Below are positions 7,353 to 15,772 of a stretch of 64,000 nt of DNA, one piece after another (the stretch's first letter is position 1; every line of letters starts with the position of its first letter). The notes beneath the pieces were generated by a model. The model did not search any database and was not told the origin of the DNA. It saw nothing but the letters and a program-made list of their open reading frames with translations. The DNA lies in NCBI RefSeq assembly GCF_003325375.1, contig NZ_CP030862.1, forward strand, positions 6,019,501 through 6,083,500. The letters are read 5' to 3'. Both the position numbers and the translations under genes were made by a program. Source of the DNA: Streptomyces globosus (GTDB taxonomy: Bacteria > Actinomycetota > Actinomycetes > Streptomycetales > Streptomycetaceae).

Positions 7353-8786
7353 TCAGACGGACGTGGGCGTCGTCACAGCGGCGGCCGCGCCCTGGGCGGC
7401 CTTGCGGACGGCGCCGGCGACCGCGCCCGCGACCTTGTCGTTGAAGACGGACGGGATGATGTAGTTCGCGTTCAGCTCGTCCTCGCCGACGACGTCGGCG
7501 AGGGCGGTGGCGGCGGCGAGCATCATGTCGGTGTTCACGGTGCGGGACTGCGCGTCCAGCAGGCCGCGGAAGACGCCCGGGAAGACCAGCACGTTGTTGA
7601 TCTGGTTCGGGAAGTCGGAGCGGCCGGTGGCGACGACGGCGGCCGTCTGGCGGGCGACGGCCGGGTCGACCTCCGGATCGGGGTTCGCGAGCGCGAACAC
7701 GATCGCGCCGTCGGCCATCGCGGCGACGTCCTCGCCGCTGAGCACGTTCGGGGCGGAGACGCCGATGAACACGTCGGCGCCGACGACGGCCTCCTTCAAC
7801 GTGCCCGTGTAGCCCTCGGGGTTGGTGTTCGCGGCGATCCAGCACAGCGGCGAGTCCTCGGCGGCGTCGACCAGGTCCGGGCGGCCCGCGTGCACGACGC
7901 CGTGGATGTCGGCGCTGACGACGTTCTTCACGCCGGCGGCCAGGAGCAGCTTCAGGATGGCCGTGCCGGCCGCGCCGGCCCCCGACATGACGACCTTCAC
8001 GTCCCCAACTGCCTTGCCCACGACGCGCAGTGCGTTGGTGAGGGCGGCGAGGACGACGATCGCGGTGCCGTGCTGGTCGTCGTGGAAGACGGGGATGTCG
8101 AGGGCCTCGCGCAGGCGGGCCTCGATCTCGAAGCAGCGCGGCGCGGAGATGTCCTCCAGGTTGATGCCGGCGAAGCCGGGGGCGATGGCCTTGACGATGG
8201 AGACGATCTCGTCGGTGTCCTGGGTGTCCAGGCAGATCGGCCAGGCGTCGATGCCGGCGAACCTCTTGAAGAGGGCGGCCTTGCCCTCCATGACCGGCAG
8301 GGCGGCCTTCGGGCCGATGTTGCCGAGGCCCAGCACGGCGGAGCCGTCCGTCACGACTGCGACGGAGTTGCGCTTGATGGTGAGGCGGCGGGCGTCCTCG
8401 GGGTTCTCGGCGATCGCCATGCAGACGCGCGCCACACCGGGGGTGTAGATCATCGACAGGTCGTCGCGGTTGCGGATGGGGTGCTTGGACGCCATCTCGA
8501 TCTTGCCGCCGAGGTGCATCAGGAAGGTGCGGTCGGAGACCTTGCCGAGGCTGACGCCCTCGATGCCGCGCAGCTTGTCGACGATCTCGTCGGCGTGGGC
8601 GGTGGAGGTCGCGGCGATGGTGACGTCGATGCGGAGCTTCTCGTGGCCGGACGCGGTCACGTCGAGGCCGGTGACCGACCCGCCGGACGACTCCACGGCC
8701 GTGGTGAGCTGGGAGACCGCGGTTCCGCTCGCGGGCACCTCCAGGCGGACCGTCATCGAGTACGAGACGCTGGGCGCCGTTGCCAT
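7353..8786 (-). CDS. NAD(P)-dependent malic enzyme with N-terminal ACT domain
   Basis: 477 residues from ATG 8786, preceded by GAGGAAA. Oxidative decarboxylation of malate to pyruvate. Residues about 8-85 are an ACT domain (VRLEVPASGTAVSQLTTAVES, LRIDVTI), expected to bind a small effector such as an amino acid. The malic N-domain follows (IYTPGVARVC, Tyr-Thr-Pro motif; Lys in LTIKRNSVAVVTDGSAVLGLGNIG), then the metal site VFHDDQHGTA and the NAD domain VVMSGAGAAGTAI. It is followed on the same strand by hupA after 306 bp. The ACT fusion is typical for actinobacteria. Cofactor preference is not deducible with confidence. Confidence 0.95.
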   Translation of the reverse strand: MATAPSVSYSMTVRLEVPASGTAVSQLTTAVESSGGSVTGLDVTASGHEKLRIDVTIAATSTAHADEIVDKLRGIEGVSLGKVSDRTFLMHLGGKIEMASKHPIRNRDDLSMIYTPGVARVCMAIAENPEDARRLTIKRNSVAVVTDGSAVLGLGNIGPKAALPVMEGKAALFKRFAGIDAWPICLDTQDTDEIVSIVKAIAPGFAGINLEDISAPRCFEIEARLREALDIPVFHDDQHGTAIVVLAALTNALRVVGKAVGDVKVVMSGAGAAGTAILKLLLAAGVKNVVSADIHGVVHAGRPDLVDAAEDSPLCWIAANTNPEGYTGTLKEAVVGADVFIGVSAPNVLSGEDVAAMADGAIVFALANPDPEVDPAVARQTAAVVATGRSDFPNQINNVLVFPGVFRGLLDAQSRTVNTDMMLAAATALADVVGEDELNANYIIPSVFNDKVAGAVAGAVRKAAQGAAAAVTTPTSV

Positions 8787-8971
8787 GGCCGTGTTTCCTC
8801 TTCTGTCCCTGTTTCCACGTCTGTGCACAGGCCCGCTGCATTTGGGTGCGGCGGGGCCTGTTGTCCGATCGTCCCACCTACTGACCGGTAGCCGGTAACC
8901 AGCTACTAATTTCGGAAGAACTCTTCCACCATACGAGATATGCAGGGGGTGGTGGAACCCGCCGGGACGCG

Positions 8972-9011
8972 AAAAAGGGTCCGCGCCCCTCGTGGTGAGG
9001 GGCGCGGACCC
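8972..9011 (-). terminator. Intrinsic terminator with U tract
   Basis: GGGTCCGCGCCCCTC (8977-8991) and its exact complement (8997-9011) form a 15-bp stem with a 5-nt loop. On the minus strand it is followed by TTTTT (8976-8972), rare for this GC-rich genome. It ends the small RNA and any read-through from helD. Confidence 0.9.
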
Positions 9012-9108
9012 TGAAGCTGCGACACCGACCCGCCATGCTCGCCTCGCGGCAAGTGGTCGCTCGAAGCGACGAAGGTTGGGCCCGGGGGCTTGGATCGAGC
9101 CGGTGTCG
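8972..9108 (-). ncRNA. Structured small RNA candidate between helD and malic enzyme genes
   Basis: Read on the minus strand, TAGCCT (9114-9119) is a good -10 box that would start RNA at about 9107. The RNA then has CGACACCG (9108-9101) pairing with CGGTGTCG (9027-9020), extended by four further pairs (GCUC with GGGU) into a 12-bp closing helix. Inside are hairpin GTCGC-TTCGA-GCGAC (9070-9056) and hairpin CTTGCC-GCGA-GGCGAG (9053-9038) with a GNRA tetraloop. A C-rich stretch with CCCCCGGGCCC (about 9074-9093) stays unpaired and could target ribosome binding sites. It ends in a 15-bp terminator stem and five U. No conserved frame runs through it. I recall a small RNA being reported beside the helicase gene in S. 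coelicolor but cannot verify that. Confidence 0.7.
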
Positions 9109-9236
9109 TACCCAGGCTAACAAAGGATCCGCCGGGGCGGTCCCCCCTCCGGTCGAGTCCCGCTCGCGCCGCCACGCGTGTGGCCTACGCCCGCAGGACG
9201 GCGCCTCTCCGGGCGCCGGGCCGGCGGGCGCGGCCC

Positions 9237-11573
9237 CTACGGGCGCAGCAGGGACGGCAGGCCCGACGCGTCCGGGGCGTCCCGCTCGGTGGAGACCACC
9301 GTCAGCTGCTGCGTCGCCCGGGTGAGCGCCACGTACAGCACGCGCAGGCCCGCCGGGAACTCGCCCGCCTCGACCTCCTCGCGGCTGCTGCCGCCGGCGA
9401 TCTCCGCCGGGGAGACCACCACCGTGGCGTCGTACTCCAGGCCCTTGGCCTCCAGGCTGCCCAGCGCCACAGCCCGCTCGCCGAGGTCGGCGAGCCAGCC
9501 CGCCGCCTCCTCGCGCCGCTCCATGGAGACGACCACGCCGACCGTGCCGTCCACCTGCTCCAGCAGCCGCCGGGCCTCCTCCCGCACCGCCGCCCCCAGG
9601 TCGTCCCCGGCGACGGTGAAGCGCGGCCGGAGCCCCGTCGAGCGCACCGCGGACGGCGGCTCCATCCCGGGCATGGCCAGCTTCAGCACACGGGCCGCGA
9701 TCTCGGCGACCTCGGCCGGGTTGCGGTAGTTCACCGTCAGGGTGAACCGCCGCCGCGGCCGGGTGCCCAGCGCCTCGTCGCGGGCCGCGGCCGCCTCCTC
9801 CGGGTCGATCCAGGAGGACTGCGCCGGGTCGCCGACCACCGTCCAGGTGCCGTGCCGCCCCCGGCGGCCCACCATCCGCCACTGCATCGGCGTCAGGTCC
9901 TGCGCCTCGTCCACGATGACGTGCGCGTACTCGGTGCGCTCGGCGGCGATCCGCTCCGCCCGCTCCCACTGGCTCTCCTCGCGCACCGGCATCAGCTCCT
10001 GCAGGCCGGTGAGCTGGTCCAGCGGGTCCGCCTCCCGCTTCCGCCTCGGCCGCGCCGGAGCGCCGAGCAGCTGGTGCAGCTCGTCCAGCAGCGCGACGTC
10101 GTGCACGGACAGCGGGCCCTGCCCGGCCGGCCCGACCCGGCGCAGCGACCGGGCCAGGCGGCGGACCTCGCGCGGGGCGAGGACGCGGCGCGCCCAGCGG
10201 CCCAGGCGCCGCTCGTCGGCCATCGCGGCGAGCACGGCGCGCGGGGTGAGCTCGGGCCACCAGGCGCCCAGGAAGTCGATGAAGGCGTCCTCGGTGGAGA
10301 CGTCCTCGTCGAAGGCCTGCCGCAGCTCGGCGGCCAGCTCCGGGTCGCTGTGCCGGCCGGCCGCGCCGGTCTTCGCGTACAGGGCGTCCAGCAGCAGCTT
10401 GCGGGCGCGCGGGCGCAGCAGGTTGACCGGGGCGGTGCCGCCGAGGACGTTCTGCCGGATCCGCTCGAGCTCCTCCGCCTCCAGCTCGACGCGGCGGGAG
10501 AAGGCGACGACGCGCAGCCGGTCGGGGGCGCCGCCGAGTTCGAGCGCGCCCCGGACGGCCTTGCGGAGCACCTTGAGCATCCGGGAGGAGCCCTTGACGC
10601 GGGCCACGGCGTGCTCGTCGTAGGCGGTCGCCTCCGCGCCGTCGACGAGCGAGCCCAGCGCGCGGATGGCGACCTGGCCCTCCTCGCCGAGGGACGGCAG
10701 GACCCCTTCGGTGTACGCGACGAGCAGCGGGGTCGGCGAGACGATCAGGATGCCGCCGGAGTAGCGGCGCCGGTCCTGGTAGAGCAGGTAGGCGGCGCGG
10801 TGCAGGGCGACGGCGGTCTTGCCGGTGCCGGGGCCGCCCGCGACCTCGGCGACGGACGCGGCAGGCGCGCGGATGACGAGGTCCTGCTCCGCCTGGATGG
10901 AGGAGACGATGTCGCGCATGGAGTGGGTGCGGGCCCGGCCGAGGGCGGCCATCAGGGCGCCGTCGCCGATCGCGGGCAGCTCGCGCCCGTCGAGGAAGGC
11001 GGCGACCTCGGGGCGCATCAGGTCGTCCTCGACGCCGAGGACGCGGCGCCCCTTGGAGCGGATGACGCGGCGGCGGACGACCCGGCCCGGCTCCTTGGGG
11101 GTGGACCGGTAGAACGGGGCGGCGGCCGGCGCCCGCCAGTCGATGACCAGCGGCGAGTAGTCGGCGTCGAGGACGCCGATGCGGCCGATGTGCAGGGTCT
11201 CGGCGATGTCGGCGGTGAGGTCCTCGCGGATCGCGTCGTCGGCCGGCTCGACGGAGGTGTAGGCCCCGTCGGGGCCGCGCTCGCCGTCCTTGCCGAGGAG
11301 CAGGTCGATGCGGCCGAAGAGGAAGTCCTCGAACTCGTTGTTCAGCCGGTTGAGGTGGATGCCGGCCCGGAAGACCTGGGCGTCGCGCTCGGCGAGCGCG
11401 CCGGGCGTGCCGACCTGGCCCCGCTTGGCCGCGTCGTTCATGAGGAACTCGGCCTCGTCGATCTTCTCCTCAAGGCGCCGGTACACCTGGTCCAGGTGTG
11501 TCTGCTCGATCGCGATCTCCCGATCGCGGACGGAATCCGCCGTGTTGTCGACAGCGGCATCCTGCGCGGCCAC
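9237..11573 (-). CDS. HelD/UvrD-like RNA polymerase recycling ATPase
   Basis: 778 residues from GTG 11573 (AAGGGGG 5-6 nt upstream). The N-terminal coiled-coil arm (IEQTHLDQVYRRLEEKIDEAEFLMND) is the HelD hallmark that inserts into RNA polymerase. Superfamily 1 motifs follow: Walker A GGPGTGKT at residues 246-253, Walker B VIVDEAQDLTPMQWRM, motif III VVGDPAQSSW, motif IV VNYRNP and motif VI YVALTRATQQL near the end. HelD proteins release RNAP from DNA or nucleic acids using ATP, and some actinobacterial members protect against rifampicin; whether this one does is unknown. The length fits actinobacterial HelD class II. It is monocistronic, with the small RNA downstream. Confidence 0.88.
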   Translation of the reverse strand: MAAQDAAVDNTADSVRDREIAIEQTHLDQVYRRLEEKIDEAEFLMNDAAKRGQVGTPGALAERDAQVFRAGIHLNRLNNEFEDFLFGRIDLLLGKDGERGPDGAYTSVEPADDAIREDLTADIAETLHIGRIGVLDADYSPLVIDWRAPAAAPFYRSTPKEPGRVVRRRVIRSKGRRVLGVEDDLMRPEVAAFLDGRELPAIGDGALMAALGRARTHSMRDIVSSIQAEQDLVIRAPAASVAEVAGGPGTGKTAVALHRAAYLLYQDRRRYSGGILIVSPTPLLVAYTEGVLPSLGEEGQVAIRALGSLVDGAEATAYDEHAVARVKGSSRMLKVLRKAVRGALELGGAPDRLRVVAFSRRVELEAEELERIRQNVLGGTAPVNLLRPRARKLLLDALYAKTGAAGRHSDPELAAELRQAFDEDVSTEDAFIDFLGAWWPELTPRAVLAAMADERRLGRWARRVLAPREVRRLARSLRRVGPAGQGPLSVHDVALLDELHQLLGAPARPRRKREADPLDQLTGLQELMPVREESQWERAERIAAERTEYAHVIVDEAQDLTPMQWRMVGRRGRHGTWTVVGDPAQSSWIDPEEAAAARDEALGTRPRRRFTLTVNYRNPAEVAEIAARVLKLAMPGMEPPSAVRSTGLRPRFTVAGDDLGAAVREEARRLLEQVDGTVGVVVSMERREEAAGWLADLGERAVALGSLEAKGLEYDATVVVSPAEIAGGSSREEVEAGEFPAGLRVLYVALTRATQQLTVVSTERDAPDASGLPSLLRP

Positions 11574-11663
11574 CAAGGCCCCCTTCTGACGTGCGTGGGC
11601 GACCGTCAACCGTACGCGAAGCCGCACCCTGTCCGCACGCCCGTTCCGGTCGCCGGGGGAAGA

Positions 11664-12236
11664 TCACCGCCCGGGCCGGGCGGAGGCCGTGCGGCGGCGG
11701 TGGCGGGCGACGCGCTCCCGGTTGCCGCACAGCTCGCTGGAGCACCAGCGGCGCCGGTGCCCGCGGGAAGTGTCCAGGTAGATGCGGGTGCAGCCGGCCG
11801 AGGAGCAGCACCGCAGCAGGGCCCGGTCGCCGGGGTCCGTCAGCAGTTCCACCGCGTCGCGGGCGACCGCGGCGAGCAGCGCCCCGCACTCGACGCCGCC
11901 GCACAGCTCCCGTACGAGGTGCCCTTCGCGGTCCTGGACCGCGCACAGACCCGGGGGTGGGCCGGCGGCCAGCGCGTTGACCCGGGCGAGTGCGCCCCCG
12001 TCGGGGGAGCCTCCGGTGAGCGCGGCGCGCACGAGGCTGGCGACGTCGGCCCGCAGGGCCCGGAAGGCCGCGACCCAGTCGGGGCCGACCCGGGCGAGCG
12101 GCGTCCGGTCGGGCACGAGCCCGGCTCCGGCGAGCCACAGCCGCAGCTCGTCGCCGTCGTACAGCTCCTCGGCGCCCGCAGGGGCGGAGGAGGTGGCCAC
12201 CAGGTCCAGGCACACGCGCCCGGAGTCGAACCACAT
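11664..12236 (-). CDS. ABATE/CGNR zinc finger domain protein
   Basis: 190 residues from ATG 12236. The N-terminal ABATE domain (FDSGRVCLDLVAT) is followed by a C-terminal CGNR zinc finger: LRRCCSSAGCTRIYLDTSRGHRRRWCSSELCGNRERVARHRRR, whose CxxxxC and CxxxxC pairs bind Zn and whose CGNR gives the name. Such proteins are putative stress-related transcription regulators in actinobacteria. Arg-rich tail suggests nucleic acid contact. GTG 12245 is an alternative start 3 codons upstream. Stand-alone gene; target unknown. Confidence 0.88.
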   Translation of the reverse strand: MWFDSGRVCLDLVATSSAPAGAEELYDGDELRLWLAGAGLVPDRTPLARVGPDWVAAFRALRADVASLVRAALTGGSPDGGALARVNALAAGPPPGLCAVQDREGHLVRELCGGVECGALLAAVARDAVELLTDPGDRALLRCCSSAGCTRIYLDTSRGHRRRWCSSELCGNRERVARHRRRTASARPGR

Positions 12237-12333
12237 GCCCGTCACCGCCTCGTGTCGAGGGACGCGCCTTTCAGAGTGCCGCGCCCGCGGTGGATGCGGA
12301 ACCCCCCGTACGGGCGGCGGGCGCGGCCCCGGG

Positions 12334-12879
12334 CTACGGCGGCGGGTCGTCGTGCAGGAGGCGCTGGAAGAGGACGTGGTCGCGCCAGGCGCCGTTGATG
12401 TGCAGGTAGCCGGGGGCGAGGCCGATCCGGCTGAAGCCGGCTTTGGCGAGGACCCGCTGGGAGGCCGGGTTGTCGACGAGGGTCGACGCCTCCACCCGGT
12501 GCAGGCCCAGGTCCTCGCGGGCGATCCGGCAGACCTCCCGCAGTGCCGCGGTGGCGGCGCCGCGGCCCGTGTGGGCCTGGTCGAGCCAGTAGCCGACGCC
12601 GCCGCTGCGGAAGGGGCCGAGGGAGACGCTCCCCAGGTTGATCATGCCGATGGGCGTGTCGGCGGCGGCATCGGTGATCACGAACGGGTGGAGGCGCCCC
12701 GCGTCGCATTCGGCGAGCAGTCCCTCGATGCGGGCGCGCTGGCCGGCCTCCGTGTAGAACACCTCGGACCGCCACGGCTCGAAGGGCGCCATGTACGCCC
12801 GGTTGCGCGCGAGTACGTCCGCCAGCGCGGCGGCGTCGCCCGGCTCGGCGTACCGCATCCCCACCCCGTCGATGATCAT
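12334..12879 (-). CDS. GNAT family N-acetyltransferase (RimJ/RimL type)
   Basis: 181 residues from ATG 12879. The fold is that of Rim-type N-acetyltransferases: RYAEPGDAAALADVLARNRAYMAPFEPWR at the start, GVGYWLDQAHTGRGAATAALREVCRIA with the acetyl-CoA pyrophosphate loop (TGRGAA), and VEASTLVDNPASQRVLAKAGFSRIG for the C-terminal substrate part. Probably acetylates an alpha-amino group of a protein or small molecule; the substrate cannot be deduced. It is 59 bp downstream of the HemD/winged-helix gene on the same strand, with no strong ribosome site. Confidence 0.9.
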   Translation of the reverse strand: MIIDGVGMRYAEPGDAAALADVLARNRAYMAPFEPWRSEVFYTEAGQRARIEGLLAECDAGRLHPFVITDAAADTPIGMINLGSVSLGPFRSGGVGYWLDQAHTGRGAATAALREVCRIAREDLGLHRVEASTLVDNPASQRVLAKAGFSRIGLAPGYLHINGAWRDHVLFQRLLHDDPPP

Positions 12880-12938
12880 CCGGGCACGGTAGCCCGGCCG
12901 GCCGCCGTTTCCAAGGGCCGGGCGCCGGGTCGGGCAGG

Positions 12939-14180
12939 TCAGCGGGCCGGTGTGCACTCGCCGGCGTCGAGGGCCAGCCGGTAGCCGCGTTTGACGACGG
13001 TCTGGATGAGGTTGGGGGTGCCGAGGGCGCCGCGCAGGCGGGCCATCGCCGTCTCGACGGCGTGCTCGTCCCGGCCGGCGCCGGGCAGGGCGCGCAGCAG
13101 CTCGGCGCGGGCGACGACCCAGCCGGGCTGCCGGGCGAGGGCCCGCAGCAGGGCCATGCCGGCCGGGGGGACGGGGCGCAGCCGACCGTCGACGAGGGCG
13201 GCGTGGCCGCGGATCTCCAGGCGGTGGCCGGCGACGGGCAGGGTCGTGGCCCGGCCGGGCAGTTCCCGGCACAGCAGCTGCACGAGGGGGCCGAGGCGGT
13301 ACCGGTCGGGCTGCACGGTGCCGATGCCGCGGGCCTGGAGCGGTACGGCGGTCACGGGGCCGACGCAGGCGGGCAGGACGGGCCCGCGCAGGGCGCCGAG
13401 GACCTGCTCGGACAGGCCGCGCTCCTCGGCGCGGGCCAGCAGCGAGGCGGCGGCGGGGGCGGAGGTGAAGCTGACGGCGTCGACGCTGCCGGCGGCGACC
13501 GCGTCCAGCAGCCGGTCGAGCGGCGCCGGGTCTTCGGGGGCCATCCAGCGGTAGACGGGGACGACGACGACGTCGGCGCCGCCGGCCCGCAGCGCCTCGA
13601 CGAACCCGGGGAGGGGTTCGCCGTGCAGCTGGATCGCGATGCGGCGGCCGGCGACGCCGGCGGCGAGGAGCCGGTCGAGGACCTCGGCGAGGGATTCGGA
13701 CTGCGGGGACCAGGCCTCGACGAGCCCGGCGGCCCGGATGGCGCCCTTGACCTTGGGCCCGCGGGCGAGGAGTTCGGCGGCCCGGAGCCGGCGCAGCAGC
13801 TCCTCGCCGATGCCCCAGCCGTCGGCGGCCTCGATCCAGCCGCGGAAGCCGATCGCGGTGGTGGCGACGACCGCGTCGGGCGCCCGGTCCAGCAGCTGCT
13901 CGGTGGCGGCGAGGAGTTCGCTGTCGTCGGCGAGCGGGACGATCCGCAGGGCGGGGGCGTGCAGGACGGCGGCCCCGCGGCGGCGCAGCAGGGCGATCAG
14001 TTCGTCCGCGCGGCGGGCCGCGGTGACCCCGACGGTGAACCCGGCCAGCGGCCCGGGCCCGGCCCCCGGCCCCGCGGGCGCGTCGGCGGCGGGGCCGGCC
14101 GGGGCAGCGGAGGCGGGGGCGGGGGCGGCGGGGATGGGGGCGGCGGGGGCGGGGGCGGCGGGGTGCGTGTCGTCGTCCAT
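12939..14180 (-). CDS. Uroporphyrinogen-III synthase-like protein fused to a winged-helix DNA-binding domain
   Basis: 413 residues. Residues 1-45 are an Ala/Pro/Gly run. Residues about 46-300 are a HemD-type two-lobe domain (FTVGVTAARRADELIALLRRRGAAVLHAPALRI, then DAVSFTSAPAAASLL). Residues about 310-405 are an OmpR-type winged helix (PAGMALLRALARQPGWVVARAELLRALPG, HAVETAMARLRGALG, IQTVVKRGYRLAL). The fusion with DNA-binding domain and its place next to narK resemble the mycobacterial pair Rv0260c-narK3, so it is more likely a sensor-regulator of nitrate or nitrite genes than a haem enzyme. It lies 124 bp downstream of narK on the same strand. Confidence 0.88.
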   Translation of the reverse strand: MDDDTHPAAPAPAAPIPAAPAPASAAPAGPAADAPAGPGAGPGPLAGFTVGVTAARRADELIALLRRRGAAVLHAPALRIVPLADDSELLAATEQLLDRAPDAVVATTAIGFRGWIEAADGWGIGEELLRRLRAAELLARGPKVKGAIRAAGLVEAWSPQSESLAEVLDRLLAAGVAGRRIAIQLHGEPLPGFVEALRAGGADVVVVPVYRWMAPEDPAPLDRLLDAVAAGSVDAVSFTSAPAAASLLARAEERGLSEQVLGALRGPVLPACVGPVTAVPLQARGIGTVQPDRYRLGPLVQLLCRELPGRATTLPVAGHRLEIRGHAALVDGRLRPVPPAGMALLRALARQPGWVVARAELLRALPGAGRDEHAVETAMARLRGALGTPNLIQTVVKRGYRLALDAGECTPAR

Positions 14181-14304
14181 GGTGACCTGCCTCGGCGGTG
14201 GCTCTGTAGCACGTTCGCGGCGCGGGTGCCGCGTGACGGAACCGAGCCTGTCAACTCTGCGTGTCAGGGCCGGTTCCGCCGTATTTCCGGGCCGTTAACC
14301 GCCG

Positions 14305-15675
14305 TTACACGGAGGTGAGCTGCGGCTTCGCCTCGACCTCGGGCTCCGGGCCGGCCGGTCCCGCGGGCCGGCGAAGGTATACCGCCCAGGTGACGGCGCA
14401 GCACACCGCGTAGCAGGCGAGGAAGGCGGCGAAGGCCCCGGTTCCGGACCCGGTGGTGCGGAACGCCTCGCGGAAGGCGAGGTTGATGCCCAGTCCGCCG
14501 AGCCCGCCCACCGCACCGATCAGGCCCATGGCGGCGCCGGAGAGCCTGCGCCCGTACGCGGCGGCGGCCTCGCCGGACATGCCGCGGGCCAGGGCCTGTG
14601 CCTGGAAGATCCCCGGGATCATCTTGTAGGTGGAGCCGTTGCCGATGCCGCTGAGGGCGAACAGCGCGGTGAACCCGACGAGGAAGAGCGGCAGCGACTC
14701 CTGCAGCGAGGCGTGGATGACCACGCCGGTCGCGGCGGCCATCGCGACGAAGCTGCCGAGCGTGATGCGGGCCCCGCCGAACCGGTCGGCGAGCGCCCCG
14801 CCGACGGGCCTGACCAGCGAGCCGAGGAGCGGCCCGATGAAGGTGATCGAGGCGGCCTGGAGCGGGGTCCGGCCGAACTGCGTCTGCAGCACCAGCCCGA
14901 AGGCGAAGCTGTAGCCGATGAAGGAGCCGAAGCTGCCGACGTACAGGAACGCCACCAGCCAGGTGTGCCGCTCGCGCGCGGCCTCGCGCAGCGCGCCGCC
15001 GTCGTTGCGGAGCGGTGCGAGGTTGTCCATCCGCAGCAGGGCGAGGACGGCCGCGAGGACGATCAGCGGCAGGTAGCAGGCGAGGAGCACCCGCGGGTGG
15101 CCGGCGCCTGCCGTCCCGATGACGAGGAGCGCGGCGAGCTGCACGACGGGCACGCCGATGTTGCCGCCGCCGGCGTTCAGGCCGAGCGCCCAGCCCTTCT
15201 TCCGCAGCGGGAAGAAGGCGTTGATGTTCGTCATGGAGGAGGCGAAGTTGCCGCCGCCGATGCCGGTCAGGGCGGCCACGGCGAGGAACACGCCGTACGG
15301 GGTCCCGGGCTCCATGACGACCAGCGCGGCCGTGGTCGGCACGAGGAGCAGCAGGGCGCTGACGACGGTCCAGTTCCGGCCGCCGAACCGGCCGACGGCG
15401 AAGGTGTAGGGGATGCGGACGAGGGCGCCGACGCAGGTGGCGGTGGCGATCAGGAAGAACTTGCCGGCGGGGTCGATCCCGTATTCGGGCCCCATGAACA
15501 GCACCATCACCGACCACAGCGACCAGATGGAGAAGCCGATGTGCTCGCTGACCACCGACCACAGCAGGTTGCGTCGGGCGATCCGCTCGCCGGTCTCCTT
15601 CCAGAACGCCTCGTCCTCCGGGTCCCACCGCTCGATCCAGCGGCCCCCCTTGCGCGGTGCGGTCGTACGGGTCAT
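14305..15675 (-). CDS. narK: NarK-type nitrate/nitrite transporter
   Basis: 456 residues from ATG 15675, with GGAGG 6 nt upstream. Major facilitator protein with about 12 membrane segments. The NarK/NasA signature regions are visible: GIGGGNFASSMTNINAFFPLRKKGWALGLNAGGGNIG (nitrate signature 1) and GFTALFALSGIGNGSTYKMIPGIFQ (signature 2), plus the substrate Arg-containing helix RIPYTFAVGRFGG. Imports nitrate or exchanges nitrate and nitrite across the inner membrane. Downstream HemD/winged-helix protein is its likely regulator. No nitrate reductase genes are in the window. Confidence 0.94.
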   Translation of the reverse strand: MTRTTAPRKGGRWIERWDPEDEAFWKETGERIARRNLLWSVVSEHIGFSIWSLWSVMVLFMGPEYGIDPAGKFFLIATATCVGALVRIPYTFAVGRFGGRNWTVVSALLLLVPTTAALVVMEPGTPYGVFLAVAALTGIGGGNFASSMTNINAFFPLRKKGWALGLNAGGGNIGVPVVQLAALLVIGTAGAGHPRVLLACYLPLIVLAAVLALLRMDNLAPLRNDGGALREAARERHTWLVAFLYVGSFGSFIGYSFAFGLVLQTQFGRTPLQAASITFIGPLLGSLVRPVGGALADRFGGARITLGSFVAMAAATGVVIHASLQESLPLFLVGFTALFALSGIGNGSTYKMIPGIFQAQALARGMSGEAAAAYGRRLSGAAMGLIGAVGGLGGLGINLAFREAFRTTGSGTGAFAAFLACYAVCCAVTWAVYLRRPAGPAGPEPEVEAKPQLTSV

Positions 15676-15772
15676 CACAGGCCTCCACTTGCCGTCGGTC
15701 CGTGCGGACGACGTTAGGAACGGCGCGTTTCGGCCCCGGTCCCCGCCGGATGACCGGCGGGAAACCTTGCAC

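Larger units (their letters stand above)
8787..9236. other. 450-bp gap holding a structured RNA candidate
   Basis: Contains the ncRNA candidate at 8972-9108 (minus). The part 8787-8970 has an AT-richer stretch (8890-8945, including TAACCAGCTACTAATTTCGG) that is the probable promoter zone of the malic enzyme gene. The part 9120-9236 follows the HelD stop and shows only the ncRNA promoter. Confidence 0.5.

Noticed and set aside
8972..9108. 6C RNA as identity of the small RNA
   Set aside because: It lacks the two hairpins with six-cytosine loops that define that family.
8906..9175. Small minus-strand frame over the RNA candidate
   Set aside because: It runs through the terminator stem and has no ribosome site or recognisable domain; RNA structure explains the sequence better.
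12939..14180. A dedicated haem biosynthesis enzyme
   Set aside because: No other haem genes are near and the fused DNA-binding domain with narK next to it points to regulation.
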